From Caprimulgus europaeus (Eukaryota > Chordata > Aves > Caprimulgiformes > Caprimulgidae): a stretch of DNA of 64,000 nucleotides. Positions 22,401 through 33,905 of this stretch are shown here, one piece after another. The notes below the pieces were generated by a model. The model saw nothing but the letters and a program-made list of their open reading frames with translations. It searched no databases and was not told where the DNA came from. The translations under genes and the position numbers were made by a program. Location of the stretch: positions 27,946,295 to 28,010,294 of the forward strand of contig OU015524.1 of the NCBI GenBank assembly GCA_907165065.1. The letters run 5' to 3'. Numbering within the stretch: position 1 is the stretch's first letter; the number at the start of each line of letters is the position of its first letter.

Positions 22401-22919
22401 TCCAGGCTAATGTGAGTCAAAACCTCTGCCTCCCAGAACGAATTTCCCTACCCATCTTAGTTATTCTAGCCTCGCACAAAGAAGTCTTCACAGTAACTAA
22501 CTGTGTAAAGGAGTGTTAGTCATGTCTTTGTCAGTGAAGGCTGTGGGTGCAGTTCCAGCAGACCTCTGGTTTATGCATATGAAGGTTGAAAGGTTTCTCT
22601 GCTGTCCTAACGAAGAGAAACATAATCTTGAAATAAACACCATGTTCAATATGATAAGTTAGCTTTTACTATTTTTTCCACAAGCTGAGTAAAGTGTAAT
22701 TTGTCATTGTTCCCTTCTCCTACTTCAGCCACCACTGCCATAGCTGTCAAAGAGAATGGGAGGAATAGAGTTAGACAAACACAGAGATGTAAGGGGCAGG
22801 GGAGAAATTAGGTGCCTAAAATATGGACAGCTCTAAACTAGAAGTTTCCCTGAAGTCATCTCAATTTAGCCTCTACCTACAACTTACAGCACGTCTGCGT
22901 GTAGGCAGTAGACGTTCAG
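19491..22919. other. Unassigned DNA with simple tracts
   Basis: Nothing coding is recognisable. It contains a G-rich tract (19929-19949), an A-run near 20046-20058 and a small GC-richer patch at about 22020-22110. The minus-strand open frame of 138 codons at 19878-20294 runs antisense through the G-rich and A-rich tracts and shows low-complexity residues, so I do not call it a gene. Confidence 0.4.
19929..19949 (+). repeat. G-rich tract, possible G-quadruplex
   Basis: G8, then A, G3, AGC and G5 follow a T-run. If G8 is split into two triplets, four G-runs are available. Folding is not proven. Confidence 0.5.
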
Positions 22920-23741
22920 CAAGACTTAAGTTGGAGAGTTGGGAGGGGAGAAATCTAATGAAATATAAAGGCAAGTGTAGAGTCCTGCACCTGGGAAAGA
23001 GCAATCCCGGGTACCAGTGCAGGCTGGGGACAGACCTGTTGGAGAGCAGTGTAGGGGAAAGGGATCTGGGAGTCCTGGTGGACAGCCGGATGACCATGAG
23101 CCAGCGCTGTGGCCTCGTAGCCAAGAAGGCAAATGGCATCCTGGGGTGCATTAGAAGGAGTGTGGTCAGTAGGTCAAGAGAGGTTCTCCTCCCCCTCTAT
23201 TCTGCCCTGGTGAGGCCACATCTGGAATATTGTGTCCGGTTCTGGGCCCCACAGTTCAAGGACAGGGAACTGCTTGAAAGAGTCAAGCACAGAGCCACCA
23301 AGATGATTAAGGGAGTGGAACATCTCCCTTATGAGGAAAGGCTGAGGGAGCTGGGCCTCTTTAGCTTGGAGAGGAAGAGACTGAGGGGGGACCTCATTAA
23401 TGTTTATAAATATGTAAAGGGCAAATGTCAGGCAGATGGAGCCAGGCTCTTCTCAGTGATGTCCAATGGTAGGACAAGGGGCAATGGATGCAAGCTGGAG
23501 CATAAGAGGTTCCATGTAAACATAAGGAAAAACTTTTTCACTGTGAGAGTGACCAGCCACTGGAACAGGCTGCCCAGGGAGTCTGTGGAGTCTCCTCCTC
23601 TGGAGACATTCAAAACCTGCCTGGATGCAGTCCTGTGTGACCTACTGTAGGTGATCCTGCTCTGGCAAGGGGGTTCGACTAGATGATCTTTCGAGGTCTC
23701 TTCCAATCCATAACAGTCTGTGATTCTGTGTGATTCTGTGA
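22920..23741 (+). mobile_element. CR1 LINE, 5'-truncated
   Basis: A second CR1 of the same type as 5803-7085, more deeply truncated. Homology begins near 22920-22931 (GTTGGAGAGTTGGGAGGGGA against GCTGGAGAGCTGGGCAGGGA in the other copy) and runs through the ORF2 C-terminus, the stop at 23648-23650, a 3' UTR of about 63 bp and a tail of TCTGTG/ATTCTGTG units ending at 23741. The reverse transcriptase catalytic motifs are not included. The two copies share long identical stretches, so they come from related source elements. Confidence 0.95.
22931..23650 (+). pseudogene. CR1 ORF2 fragment: C-terminal region after the RT palm
   Basis: About 239 codons of CR1 ORF2, starting at LESW and ending DLL-stop. 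The visible landmarks in order are [85 protein letters not shown] and HWNRLPRE. Compared with the copy at 5804-6994 it lacks one codon in each of two places (Y-KGKC, where the other has YNKGKC, and FKDRE for FKKDRE), both in-frame, and no stop interrupts it. The frame stays open upstream to an ATG at 22823, but those first 36 residues are target DNA fused by chance. No catalytic aspartates remain. Confidence 0.9.
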
Positions 23742-26700
23742 CATCTTAAATGACTCAGTTGTGATGCTGACACAAGTTTCAAGCCCACACTCAGATCCAA
23801 GGCCACTGGGTTAGGCTGCTTTCTGTACTGTAGACAGAGCTGTTGGAAGCTGCCTGGAAGCTGGGAATTTTGCCTAGTGCCAAAACTGATCGAAGTGCCA
23901 TCTTTTAATTTTTCATCATCTCTCTTCACATCACTTCTGATTATTCTTGATACTGGCTTGGAAAAGGAGATGCTCTCCTATATAATTATGCAAACACCAC
24001 AATGTCCAAACATCACCAGGGCAACCTTTCTTCATGCTGTGCTCTAGACGTTTTTGCAATGGCTGCTTTTGTAGCATAGGGGAGTTTCATGGCTTAATGG
24101 GTTGTTGTCCACAGACCCAAACTCTTGGCAGGAATAGTGAGGTTAATTACTTTCTATTAGGGTGAAGTATTCTGGCTCACAGAAACTTTTCCTGGTGACT
24201 TCAACATGGCTTGGATTTCACCCTTCGAAAACCAGTGGCTCCACGCAACAAAAGAATGTATCCTGCCAATTTGAGAACCTTTGTTTTCAGTTGCTGGTGT
24301 ACTGCTTAGCCCTGCATGCTAACTTAACAGTGTCAGGTAGCAGTGTGCTGATCTTATCCAGCTCCTGGGCTTGGCTTCACCCATCCTGTAACTAATAAGC
24401 AATGTATTATTTTATTTACTGATTAGCTTAATCTCTCACTATACTGCACTATGTTATTGGACACTTTTGTCTGTTTTAGGAAATTCAAATTTTATTTTGG
24501 AAACTTGGCTAGTGGTAATCTAACCACAAAAGCTAGGAATAGCAACAGCAACATATGTACACTTTAGAGAATGGTTTGACAGAATTGCAACAAATCACAG
24601 AAATTCTTCATATCTCATATATGCAAGGAAGGTTTATGTTTTAAGACTCTCATTGGTCCTGTGTACCTCAAGGATACCATGGTGTCTATTTTAAGTAGCC
24701 AGTGGAGGAGAATTTTTTTTTTAAATTGGTTTTGAAGCTTTATGAAGGATATATTTTCCTTCTCTGAATTATCAAAGGCTCTTAACCTCATGGTTAATAA
24801 GTTTGTTCAAGGTTACAAAGAAAAGTTAAGACAACTCAAGTAAATAGTCTCATTGACTTTAAGGGCATTTATTACTAAAAGTAATCATGTGTAGAAGAGT
24901 TTCCAGCGCTGGTTCTCAGTTAAACTTAGAATTCAGCAAAGTATCTGCTGAAGTCAACTGGAAAGTTTTTCAGAGTAGGGAGTGAATATAAAACTGAGGA
25001 CAGTCTGAAGGACCAGGCCCATGTTAAATAGTTCTACTTCCTGAATACAAACAGCTGAATGTTTCTGGATAAGCCAAGACAAATATCTTTCTCCTGTTTT
25101 GTTTTGTTTTTTTCTTTGCTGGCAAAAATATAATTTTTGGCAATTCATATGATAAATGCCACTAAGGCAGCATGGAAATGGAATATACCTGAAAATGATA
25201 TGTCACTTCAGACTGTAGTTAGCACAGTCTGTTTCTTTTTGTAACATGCATTTAGTTCATATCTAGTCTGAAGTGGTGCTTAGCTTGTTCCAGTGTTTTC
25301 ATTTGTATTATATAGGGACAATGAGCCACTATGTTTTTTCCATATTTTTTTTTCCTTTTGTAGCACAAGGCTGGAATGGAACTAATATGTGAGGGAAAGT
25401 GTGCTTCATCAATGCCAGAAAAATAAAAGTGTACAAACTTAAAGCTTTTAAGTTAAAGAATGCAAAGTTTGAAGTTCAAAAATCGAATAACTTTCTCTGA
25501 TTTTAGATACCTGGGACCAATTTTCAAAATCAGATTTTTTTCTTGGGGGGGGGGAAAAAAAAAAAAAAGGTAGTAGAAGAAGCATAGTCCCCACAGATGT
25601 CCTTTTAATGCCCTCTTTTATTACCTTACTGTGATGGACCTCTTCTCTGGTCTTTTTACTCCAACTGACAAGTAATCCTAGCCTGCTAATCCTGACCCTT
25701 TAACTCTGCTACATTATAATTAACTTTCAGTGTCTCATGACTCTGATTTTTATGCTTTAAATGCATGCCTTGTTATCCACTCAGTACAGCATAAGACACC
25801 AGTTTGACAAAGAATGAAATCCAGTGCTTGAGAGAGAGCTTTATTGGTCCGTAAGACAAATAAACCCTATTTTCAGGACTTAAGTGACATTAAAGGTTTG
25901 TTGATATTGAGAAATTTAATCTCTTCAAATGTTTTAAAAAATACTTCCCAACTAAATTCACAGTCTTGCACTAAATCTCTGATTTAGATTGTAAGGATTT
26001 TCCTCTGGTTTAACTGAATGGATAAAAAAAAAAAATCACCTAGACAATTGAAATTTTTATCTTGGGGTATAAGTCAGCTGGCAGGTAGTCCTTGCGTGGT
26101 CCTTTTGTAAGGTGATAATTTTCAACAGAAAAATGATGAGCTTGTTTACAAAACATAAAAATTTGAAATCAGTAAAGCTCTTTTCAAGAGAGAAGCTGAA
26201 TGACTCCTGGGATAAAGTAACTTAAACTTGGAATCAAATTTATCATCTTTAATGTTGAAATTACTTAAAGATTCAAAATCAAAACTTCTGTGACAAGCAG
26301 AGAAGAGAGGGCAGGATCTTACATTTCTTCAAAAACAAATTGTTTTGGTTTTTTTCCCAAATAAGTCAGCTTATTTTTATTTTCCCAGGTTTTAACGACA
26401 AGAAACAAGATTCAGATATTTAGTATCTTGTTTCTGTGAGAAATAACAAGTTATCTTTAGAAAAGCAGATGTCATTTCTTCAGATTGAGAAAGGTGCACT
26501 TTAATTCACTTTTGATAAACAGACTTTTGGCTTTATTGTCAGTTTGTCAGGAAAATTAAGTGAAAACGGCAGTGTGTTGCCAAAGTGCAAAAGACTTGGT
26601 TTTGGAAACATGTCCACCAGAAATCTGCATTTCAAGCCATCAATCTGGAATTTTTTCCAAGGGTTTGGTTAAAGTGAAAAGGAGAGAATAGGGCCTAAAA

Positions 26701-29700
26701 TTCAGAAGAGCTCATCTCGTTCACTGGTCAAGTTGTAGGAAAAGGTGACCATGTCCATTTATCACAAAACTATAATTAAATAAGCCCCTTCTAAAGGGCT
26801 TGAAAAGAAAGAGGAACCTCTGGAAAAATCTTGTTCCAGCTGTGGATGCTGAAAATTGAGGCCGTAGCTGGTAGAGTCAATGAGAGTTGACTGGGGAGAA
26901 GGGCAATTAAGTTTATCACTTCATTTCAAGAAGATGCAAAGGCAGCCAGGAATGAAAGTGGTAAGTGAGGGGACGCTGCTGTCGGCCCACAGGAGCAGCT
27001 AGCAGCCATCACAGGACAGTAGAGCCTGCTGGTACCAACATGGACTAAGCCAATGTCTCTTTAAAAACATAGTTGTTGCTTTTTTGGGAAAAGCAAGAAC
27101 AACTTTGAAAAAGCCCAGGCGTGAAACAGAGTAAAGAAATAACATGAGCACTGGGACGGTGGGAGAGGGTGAGAGGCCACCTGTGTGTGCAGGAGACATG
27201 TATAGAGGCAAAGCATTGAATGCTGTGGGGTGCAGTGGGGAGCCAGAGGGAGTTGACTGGACTGTCTGTCAGCGGGGTCATTAGTGGATTCACTGACTGC
27301 TTAGGCAAATCCCGGGCTTGAATTGAAGGGAAATTGCATCTACAAATCTTAAAACAAAGACGTGGGTTGAATGGCTGTAGGACAAAAGAAAGGAGAAGTT
27401 CTTCTTTCTGCTGTCCCCCAGTGGCCAGTCTCCCTGCCCCGTCTCATTCTTCTTCTTCAGGGTCCTTGCTGTGACCACCTGCCCTTGCTGAAAAAGGCTC
27501 AGCAGAAGGTAGAGAGTTGCCCAGGGCCCAAAAATTTTCTGTATTTGAGGAGATCTCTCTGTCTCAAGCCAGTAAATTCTCCTGAGAAGGGAAAATGAAG
27601 TTAGTCTCCTGTTTGTTTATACCTCTGTAGCTGAGATCCCTTACCATAAATGCTTCAAACAGTTGTTTCGTCTCAAAAGGAAGGTGAACGCCCATGAGCT
27701 AGCTTCTTCAATTTAAATTGAGCTTGGTCTAAAAGAACCGTGGCACTTATAAGCATGACTAGTACTTAAATCTGCTGTCATGCAGCCAGCAAACAATGCA
27801 CATAACAACCACTTAATTCTTGGCAAAAACAAAGTTCTCTGTTGGTTTGTTTGGGTTTTCCTTTTAACTGTAACCTTATTGTAAGTAAGAGTAGCATGCA
27901 TGGTAATAATGTACAGGAATTCTCTTGGAAGTTTTGAGAATAAATACCAGCTCTGTTAAATTCTCTATTTTAGGAGTGAGACAAGCAAATGAGCAGGTAG
28001 AAGAAAAGTTTTGTGTGTGACAAAATCTCTGAATCAAAAAAAAACCCAAAAAACAAAACAAACCGAAAACACACCACTAAACAGTGAATGTTCTGTAGTG
28101 ATAATGAGCCTTTTTTTTTTCTGTTTGTATGAAATCACAAGAAGACTGGTATTGCTTTTTATCTTTTGCCATTACAAGCTTGTGCCAAAATGCTGGAGGT
28201 GTAATATAATCCCCCATAATTACATGTTTTGAGGTAGAGCATTCCTTGGCTGTTTATATGGATTAAAAGTGACTTAGAATGCTAGAAGGCATTCCAGTCA
28301 TAATGGTAAACTAATTAGCAATTAATACCTTGCTATGGTTTAAGAGCAATTTTTCTGCTATACTTTGCCATTAAAATACAAATATTCAACTAAGCTATGA
28401 TTTATTTCATGGAGTTTCATCTCATTAATGTGATAAATTCATTGTTGCTTTACAAACAGAAGAAAAGTATCTCAGAATAGCAATTAATGAAAAAAAGAGA
28501 GCACCACTATGTGTAACCTCGCTAATTTCACAAAACTCATTATTATTTGCAGACTTGGATTTATCTGTGGCAATGGTTGAAAAAAAGGGTAGGATCAGAT
28601 CTTTATTCAGATTTTAATTGCCACTGTAAAAGCTCCTTATGAATAAATGAACCAAAAGTTTGGTTTACCTCTCTGTTAAGGTGTTGGAGTCCTGGAATGG
28701 CTAGGCAGACCATAAAACAATACTTCACAGATTTATCCTTATATAGATCTATTCTGGCACCTTTTTTTTCCTAATGATAGGTTAATATGTTTAGTTTACA
28801 TCAGCTGCCAAGTACGAGTGCTTCTCTGAACAGTATCCAAACAGAATATGTCTAAACTAAGATGTAAGACTATTTTTTTCCATTTACTTCAGTAGGCTTC
28901 TGATCAGGTCTCTATTGAATCTTCAAAGTCAAATTGAATATCTTGTGTAATCATACCTTCTTCTATCCCTTGAGCTGATTCCAGCCCTAGAGCTGCTCTG
29001 TGTAGAGATTTCTGATAATGTTGAACACAGAGTGAGCCTGGCAGGATTCTTTGAATTTGTTAATGTATTCAAGTAAATTGTTGATTTCTGAGAACCCAGA
29101 GAATGAAATGTAATGCTGTGTTTTCACTGTTTTTTGGTGGTTTTTTAGGGTTTAATTCCTTTTATTTAATGGAGTTACCATTCTTTGCTATTATACTCAA
29201 ATGACAGAAAAAAACCTTGTTTATGGACACGTATGGTAACTCTCTGGCTCTCACTACTGATAGTCATTGTGCATCCAGTCTTTTGTCAGTAAAAGTGATC
29301 CAACAGGCAGGAGGAAAGCAAGAACTTTGAAATAAAACCTTCAGAAATATATATTTTCCCCATGCTCTGTTTGCAGATTTGACTTGGAAGATTGCCAGAA
29401 GCAGACGAAAGAGAAATTTCTTTCTAAGATCTGGCTGTCAGCTTGGTACAAGTGCCTGTTTGTAAAATATTGTTAGTTAAAGTGCTTAAGTGTTCAAATA
29501 GAAAACTTGTATAAAAAGTATCTTTTTTTATAAATGCCCTCCTGCTTAGCAAAATGGGTTCTTATCAGATAACAATGCTGTCCTTGTCCATTGGCTTGAT
29601 TTTTTTTTTTTCACACCTCCACTGAAGTCCCTGCACGACAGCCAACCCTCCACGGATTCCAAAAAAGACTTCCTCACAAGCGGAGTCCCTCTCCAAGCAG

Positions 29701-32700
29701 GTCCCAGAAACCCTGCTGAAAACATCCAACAGAAGAATTTGGGATCTGAAGACTTCTGGAGGAAATCAAAGGAAAGGAGTGAGATGGGAGTGTGCACAGG
29801 TGTTTTCTTCAGAGGTTTGTACTCAATGAACTTTAGGGTTCCAAAAAAACCACACAGACATGGGTTATTCCCAGCTAACGTTGTGCAACATATTCCTAAT
29901 GAAAGGCAAAACTTCTCACAATGAAATCTTTTCCACATTTCATTATGAGTTTGAAAATGGTCCAAATTTTATGAGGGAGGGGGAGAAGAACTACTCACTT
30001 TTTTTTAATCTGTAAATTCGCCAGTTTTGGGTTGTCCCCTCATAAACATGAAAAACGCACCTCTCTGAAGTAAAAGTAGTTTTTCTCCCCTCATCGCCAC
30101 TTAGCAGAGAGGAAAACATGAAAAACATGAAACCATATCACTAAACAGCAAAGGATTGGTCATAAATGTGTAACTTTCTCATTGTGCAGCATTCAGCCCC
30201 TGAGAATTGTGTTGCAAGCTGAATTTTGGAAGTGGCGTTTGTGGCATTTACACAAATCCATGAAGTTGTGCTTCAGTCTCCCCCTTTCTTCTCCCTTGCC
30301 GAGGAAATGGCATTAGTGTCCAGCTCTGCAGGGCTTCAGCCACTTTCCCGTCTGCCTCTACCACGCTACAAAGCCCAGGACCATGGATACTGCAGGACCA
30401 CTTGTTGCTTGTGAGGGTAAACTACTGGGGGAACAAGTGGTCTAATTGCCATGTTATTTCACTGATGGCTGTGGCATCACCGCTGCAGTCTCAGAAGTGC
30501 TGTGGCCAAGTGCGGAGGAGCCCCACAAACTCAGGAGGTTCCTGCATATGAACTTTCCTCTGTCTCCAGCCTAATGACGAGCTTTTGGGGCAGGGGCTGG
30601 ATGTAATTCAGAGGAAATGCCAGTGGAGCTCAGTTGCTCCAGTGGGCCAGGTACTGGCTTGGAAGTCAGGCAGTATGGCTCCTTCTTTCTTCAGCCTCCT
30701 ATCTTATGTGCTTGAATGAATTTTTATCTCAGGCTTTTATCGGTCTTATTTATTCATGTTTTAGAAGCTCAGATCTCAGAGGTATTTTGGTATGTTAGGC
30801 AATTGTGTTTAAAGATAGTGGAGTTCCCTGAGGCAAGGATCTTACTTGCATCTTACTGAAGGTTGTCTACCTGGTGTAATGTAGAGCTGTGTAGATGAAC
30901 TAAGCTTGTTCCCAGGGAGACCACTTGCAGTCCAGAAGTTGCTTGTCTGTGCTAGTGAATCGAGCTAGCGCATAGTATTTCTCAGCATGGTTTGTTAGGC
31001 CACTGTGGCAAAGCCATGCCAACACCTTTCCCAATCTGCTTGAGTGTCTTTTGCAGCACTGCACTGTGCCAAACAGACCTTCAAGCAGAAGACCTTATCC
31101 AGTAAGTCCCACATATAGTCTAACGGGCAGTCGTGTCATACAAGTAATAAAAGCACCTTGGTACTATACGCTTGCAGTGAGACACTACAAATTCTACCGT
31201 GGGACCACAACGGGTAACAGCATACTTTCTATTCCAGTTCTTAAACTTAAGAACCACCAAAAGTTAAATTGAATCAAACATGCATTTACCTTGGTTGTCA
31301 GTCAGAGGTAGTACAACATCATTTCAATTTCTAACCTGGATTTAAACTTTTGTTCTCAATTAGGTTATTTAATTTTCTCCATTTATACACTACAGGAAAA
31401 TTAAAAGCAGGTGTTTCCTTTATTAAGCACCTATTGTTATACTTTCTTTTCTATTTTGAATTATAGTCACAATGTTTTAAATAATGAACCAGGACCTCCT
31501 CTTTGTTTTCAGCAAAGTTGGATGTATGCTAGAGGACTGGAATGAAGCTGGTTCTCCTGGTGGTTACTGTCATAATAGATAAAACTCTTCCATAAACAGG
31601 AGAGAGAAAGGAAAGGCAGATCCAAACCTTTATTCATCATCGGTGTGTCTTGGTGGTACTTGTAATCTCCTGTGGCTAGTATGACTAATAAAAAAAAAGT
31701 TCCCAGAATAAAGGAGCAGAAGCAGAGCTCTAGCCTTAGAGCACAGCAATAGTATCCCAGATAAAAATTAACTCCTTTCACGAAGTTATGGATCTCTCCT
31801 AGAAAACTGCACAGAACTGTGCAAAATGTAAGAAAAGCCATTGTACCATTTCGCTGAATAGCGATTTGTTTCCCAGTTCAGCCAGGATGGCAGGCACCTA
31901 TTTGCATTCTACTTAAATGCTGTGTTAGTCTATTGTGTACATCAGTGGTTAATCATAACCTGAAAAAACAAAAGCTTATTAATTTGAGACAATGAAAGAA
32001 ACAGCCAATAAAAATTGTTTTAAAATAATTCAGAGTTTGAAATTACCATGTTTGTATAATAATATAGTCATCATAATCAAAACTTGTAGGTACCTTATAA
32101 ATAAAGAAGAAAGTAGATGAAGAACAGAACAGAAGAACTCGGGACTTGTCATGGAGAGCCTTAACAAAGCACTAACTGGTCCTGATACTGGGTGCATGAA
32201 GCATCCTGTTACTGAGTGAGGAAAGAGTTTCTGGAATAGCCTTTTTTGATTTTTCCAGAAGGAGAGTGAACACTCACGCTCTAGGAAGTGTTTTCCGAGA
32301 ATTCCTTCAGGCTGAAGAGTTCTTAGTCATGCCAAACATTTGATTAATGATGACTTTTTAGGTTGATTTTCCACTAGCAATGGGTAAATTTAATAGAGGT
32401 CAGTGGTTTCATTCATTTTAGCAAAGGATGTTTATAAAAACCTTACCCAAATACCATGAGATAGAAATCTTCTAAGATTAGATACTTGGAAAACTGTTGC
32501 TTAAGCTGCAGGAAATTGGGTGTGATCATTTCATTATGAATCAATTTGATCACTGGCTATCTCTTTGTTATTCAAACAAAAACCTGCCAGAAGATTTACC
32601 AAATGCTGCACTAGATCTTGCTCTCAGTTCCATGATATAATTTACTCTACCGATTTCAACTGAAGCACGATAAAACTGGGGCCATCTCTTCTTTGTGCAA

Positions 32701-33581
32701 AGACTTACTGGATTGTACAACTAACACCATTGCAGAGATCTTTAGGGACAGGGAGTAGCACTTGTAACGAATGAAAATTCTATTTGCCTTACTAACATCA
32801 CAGTCATGGTATTAAAATGGTGATTTTCTCAGCCTGCTGTGGTTTGAAATACTATCTTTAATTTTGCAGCAGTTGAGCTTGATCATGCAAGACAATAAGC
32901 AGCAGCGCCATGGAAAAGTCCCAGAATACAATTCTGTTTAAAAGAAGCAAAACAAAATCTGATCCACTGGTAATCTTAGAAGGTATTTAATCTAGCAGGA
33001 GAGATGATAGCTTCAACAGCAGTGTTTAAAAACTTCTATCCATATGCCAGTCTTAATGATTTTCAAGTGCAAATAGGAACTCAAGACATTAATTTTCCAA
33101 ATAACTTTTTCACTCCTTGAAATACCTTACCTTATAGGAAATGAGCCTCACCTATAGATAAATATTGAATGTGTTTGGGCTATGAGGCTTCCATTCTTCC
33201 AGACAAGATTCATACCTGCACATATTTTTAGCACAGCACATGTATGAATAAGCACCAGGAAGGCTGTGCAAATGCCACGTTTCTATTCCACTCCTTAAAG
33301 CACATTCCACACTTGTGAAAGCTGCTGGGCTGGTGAGCAAGAAAGGCAAAACAGTTCTGTGGCCTTACGTTCTGCTTTATAATGGCAGTTCAAGCATTTT
33401 TTTTCCCCTGCTTTGTTGCATTAATATGGGTGAATGAAAAGGGGAACTCTTCTACAGCTGATAGTCTCATTCTTCTGTGGCATCATTAGCACACAGTGCC
33501 AGCATGTGGGTAATGTTATTTGGAGGAAGAGGAAATGGGCTTGCTTGCTTGTTCCCTCTGTTTGTGTGTGCCAGCACACTG
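23742..33581. other. Long unassigned stretch
   Basis: About 9.8 kb in which I recognise no exon, RNA gene or repeat family. It is AT-rich with only short open frames. Simple tracts include G10A14 at 25545-25568 and an A/C-rich string near 28035-28070. The 139-codon minus-strand frame at 29546-29965 has no recognisable domain or splice context. 28380-28560 has the AT-rich, homeobox-site-like look of a possible conserved non-coding element, but this cannot be judged without alignment. Confidence 0.4.
25545..25568. repeat. G10-A14 purine run
   Basis: Ten G are followed directly by fourteen A, forming an uninterrupted purine tract of 24 bases. It is probably variable in length. Confidence 0.9.
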
Positions 33582-33747
33582 AGGCTCTTATTTAGCAAAG
33601 CTTCCTAAGTGTGTGCTCCAGCCTGCCCATCCTGGTGGGGCTGTTAAGAACGTGCTTAACTGTAATCAGATGTTCCAATTCAAAAGGATTTAAACATCTG
33701 CTTCTCATTAAGAGCATGCTTAAGAGCTTTGCTGAATCAGGGCCTTA
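33582..33747. mobile_element. Ancient palindromic repeat with terminal inverted repeats
   Basis: The left end reads AGGCTCTTATTTAGCAAAGC then TTCCTAAGTGTGTGCT. The right end reads GCATGCTTAAGAGC then TTTGCTGAATCAGGGCCTTA. The ends are diverged inverted repeats of about 36 bp, and the middle (near 33651-33662) again contains AAGAACGTGCTTAA. This matches the wording of a widespread old amniote repeat whose ends read GGCCCTGATTCAGCAAAGC, best explained as a non-autonomous DNA-transposon-like or fold-back element. I do not give a family name because I cannot check one. Confidence 0.6.
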
Positions 33748-33829
33748 GCCGTTAGGAAATAAACAGAGACCACCAACTTATTTTACATATAGTCTTGAAG
33801 AGTGTTGGGATAGATAGTAATGACTTTCA
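33748..33829. other. Short unassigned gap
   Basis: Sequence between two old repeats, with nothing recognised. Confidence 0.35.
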
Positions 33830-33905
33830 GTCAGTACTGACCAAAGGTGGCTTTGAACTGCTGACCTAGAGGTGAAAGGCTTGTATCCTATTACCAATCC
33901 CCGGG
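33830..33905 (-). repeat. Possible tRNA-derived SINE relic
   Basis: GGCTTTGAACTGCTGACCTA followed by GAGGTGAAAGGCTTGTATCC and TATTACCAATCCCC resembles the antisense tRNA-like head of old vertebrate SINEs, where the TTTGAAC block is the reverse complement of the tRNA B box (GTTCGAATC). The match is short and the rest of the SINE is not evident. Confidence 0.38.

Noticed and set aside
22873..23929. Minus-strand open frames across the CR1 at 22920-23741
   Set aside because: Same reason: antisense shadows of CR1 ORF2.
29546..29965. 139-codon minus-strand open frame
   Set aside because: Length alone is compatible with chance in 64 kb. The peptide is unrecognised and the overlapping plus-strand frame is equally featureless.
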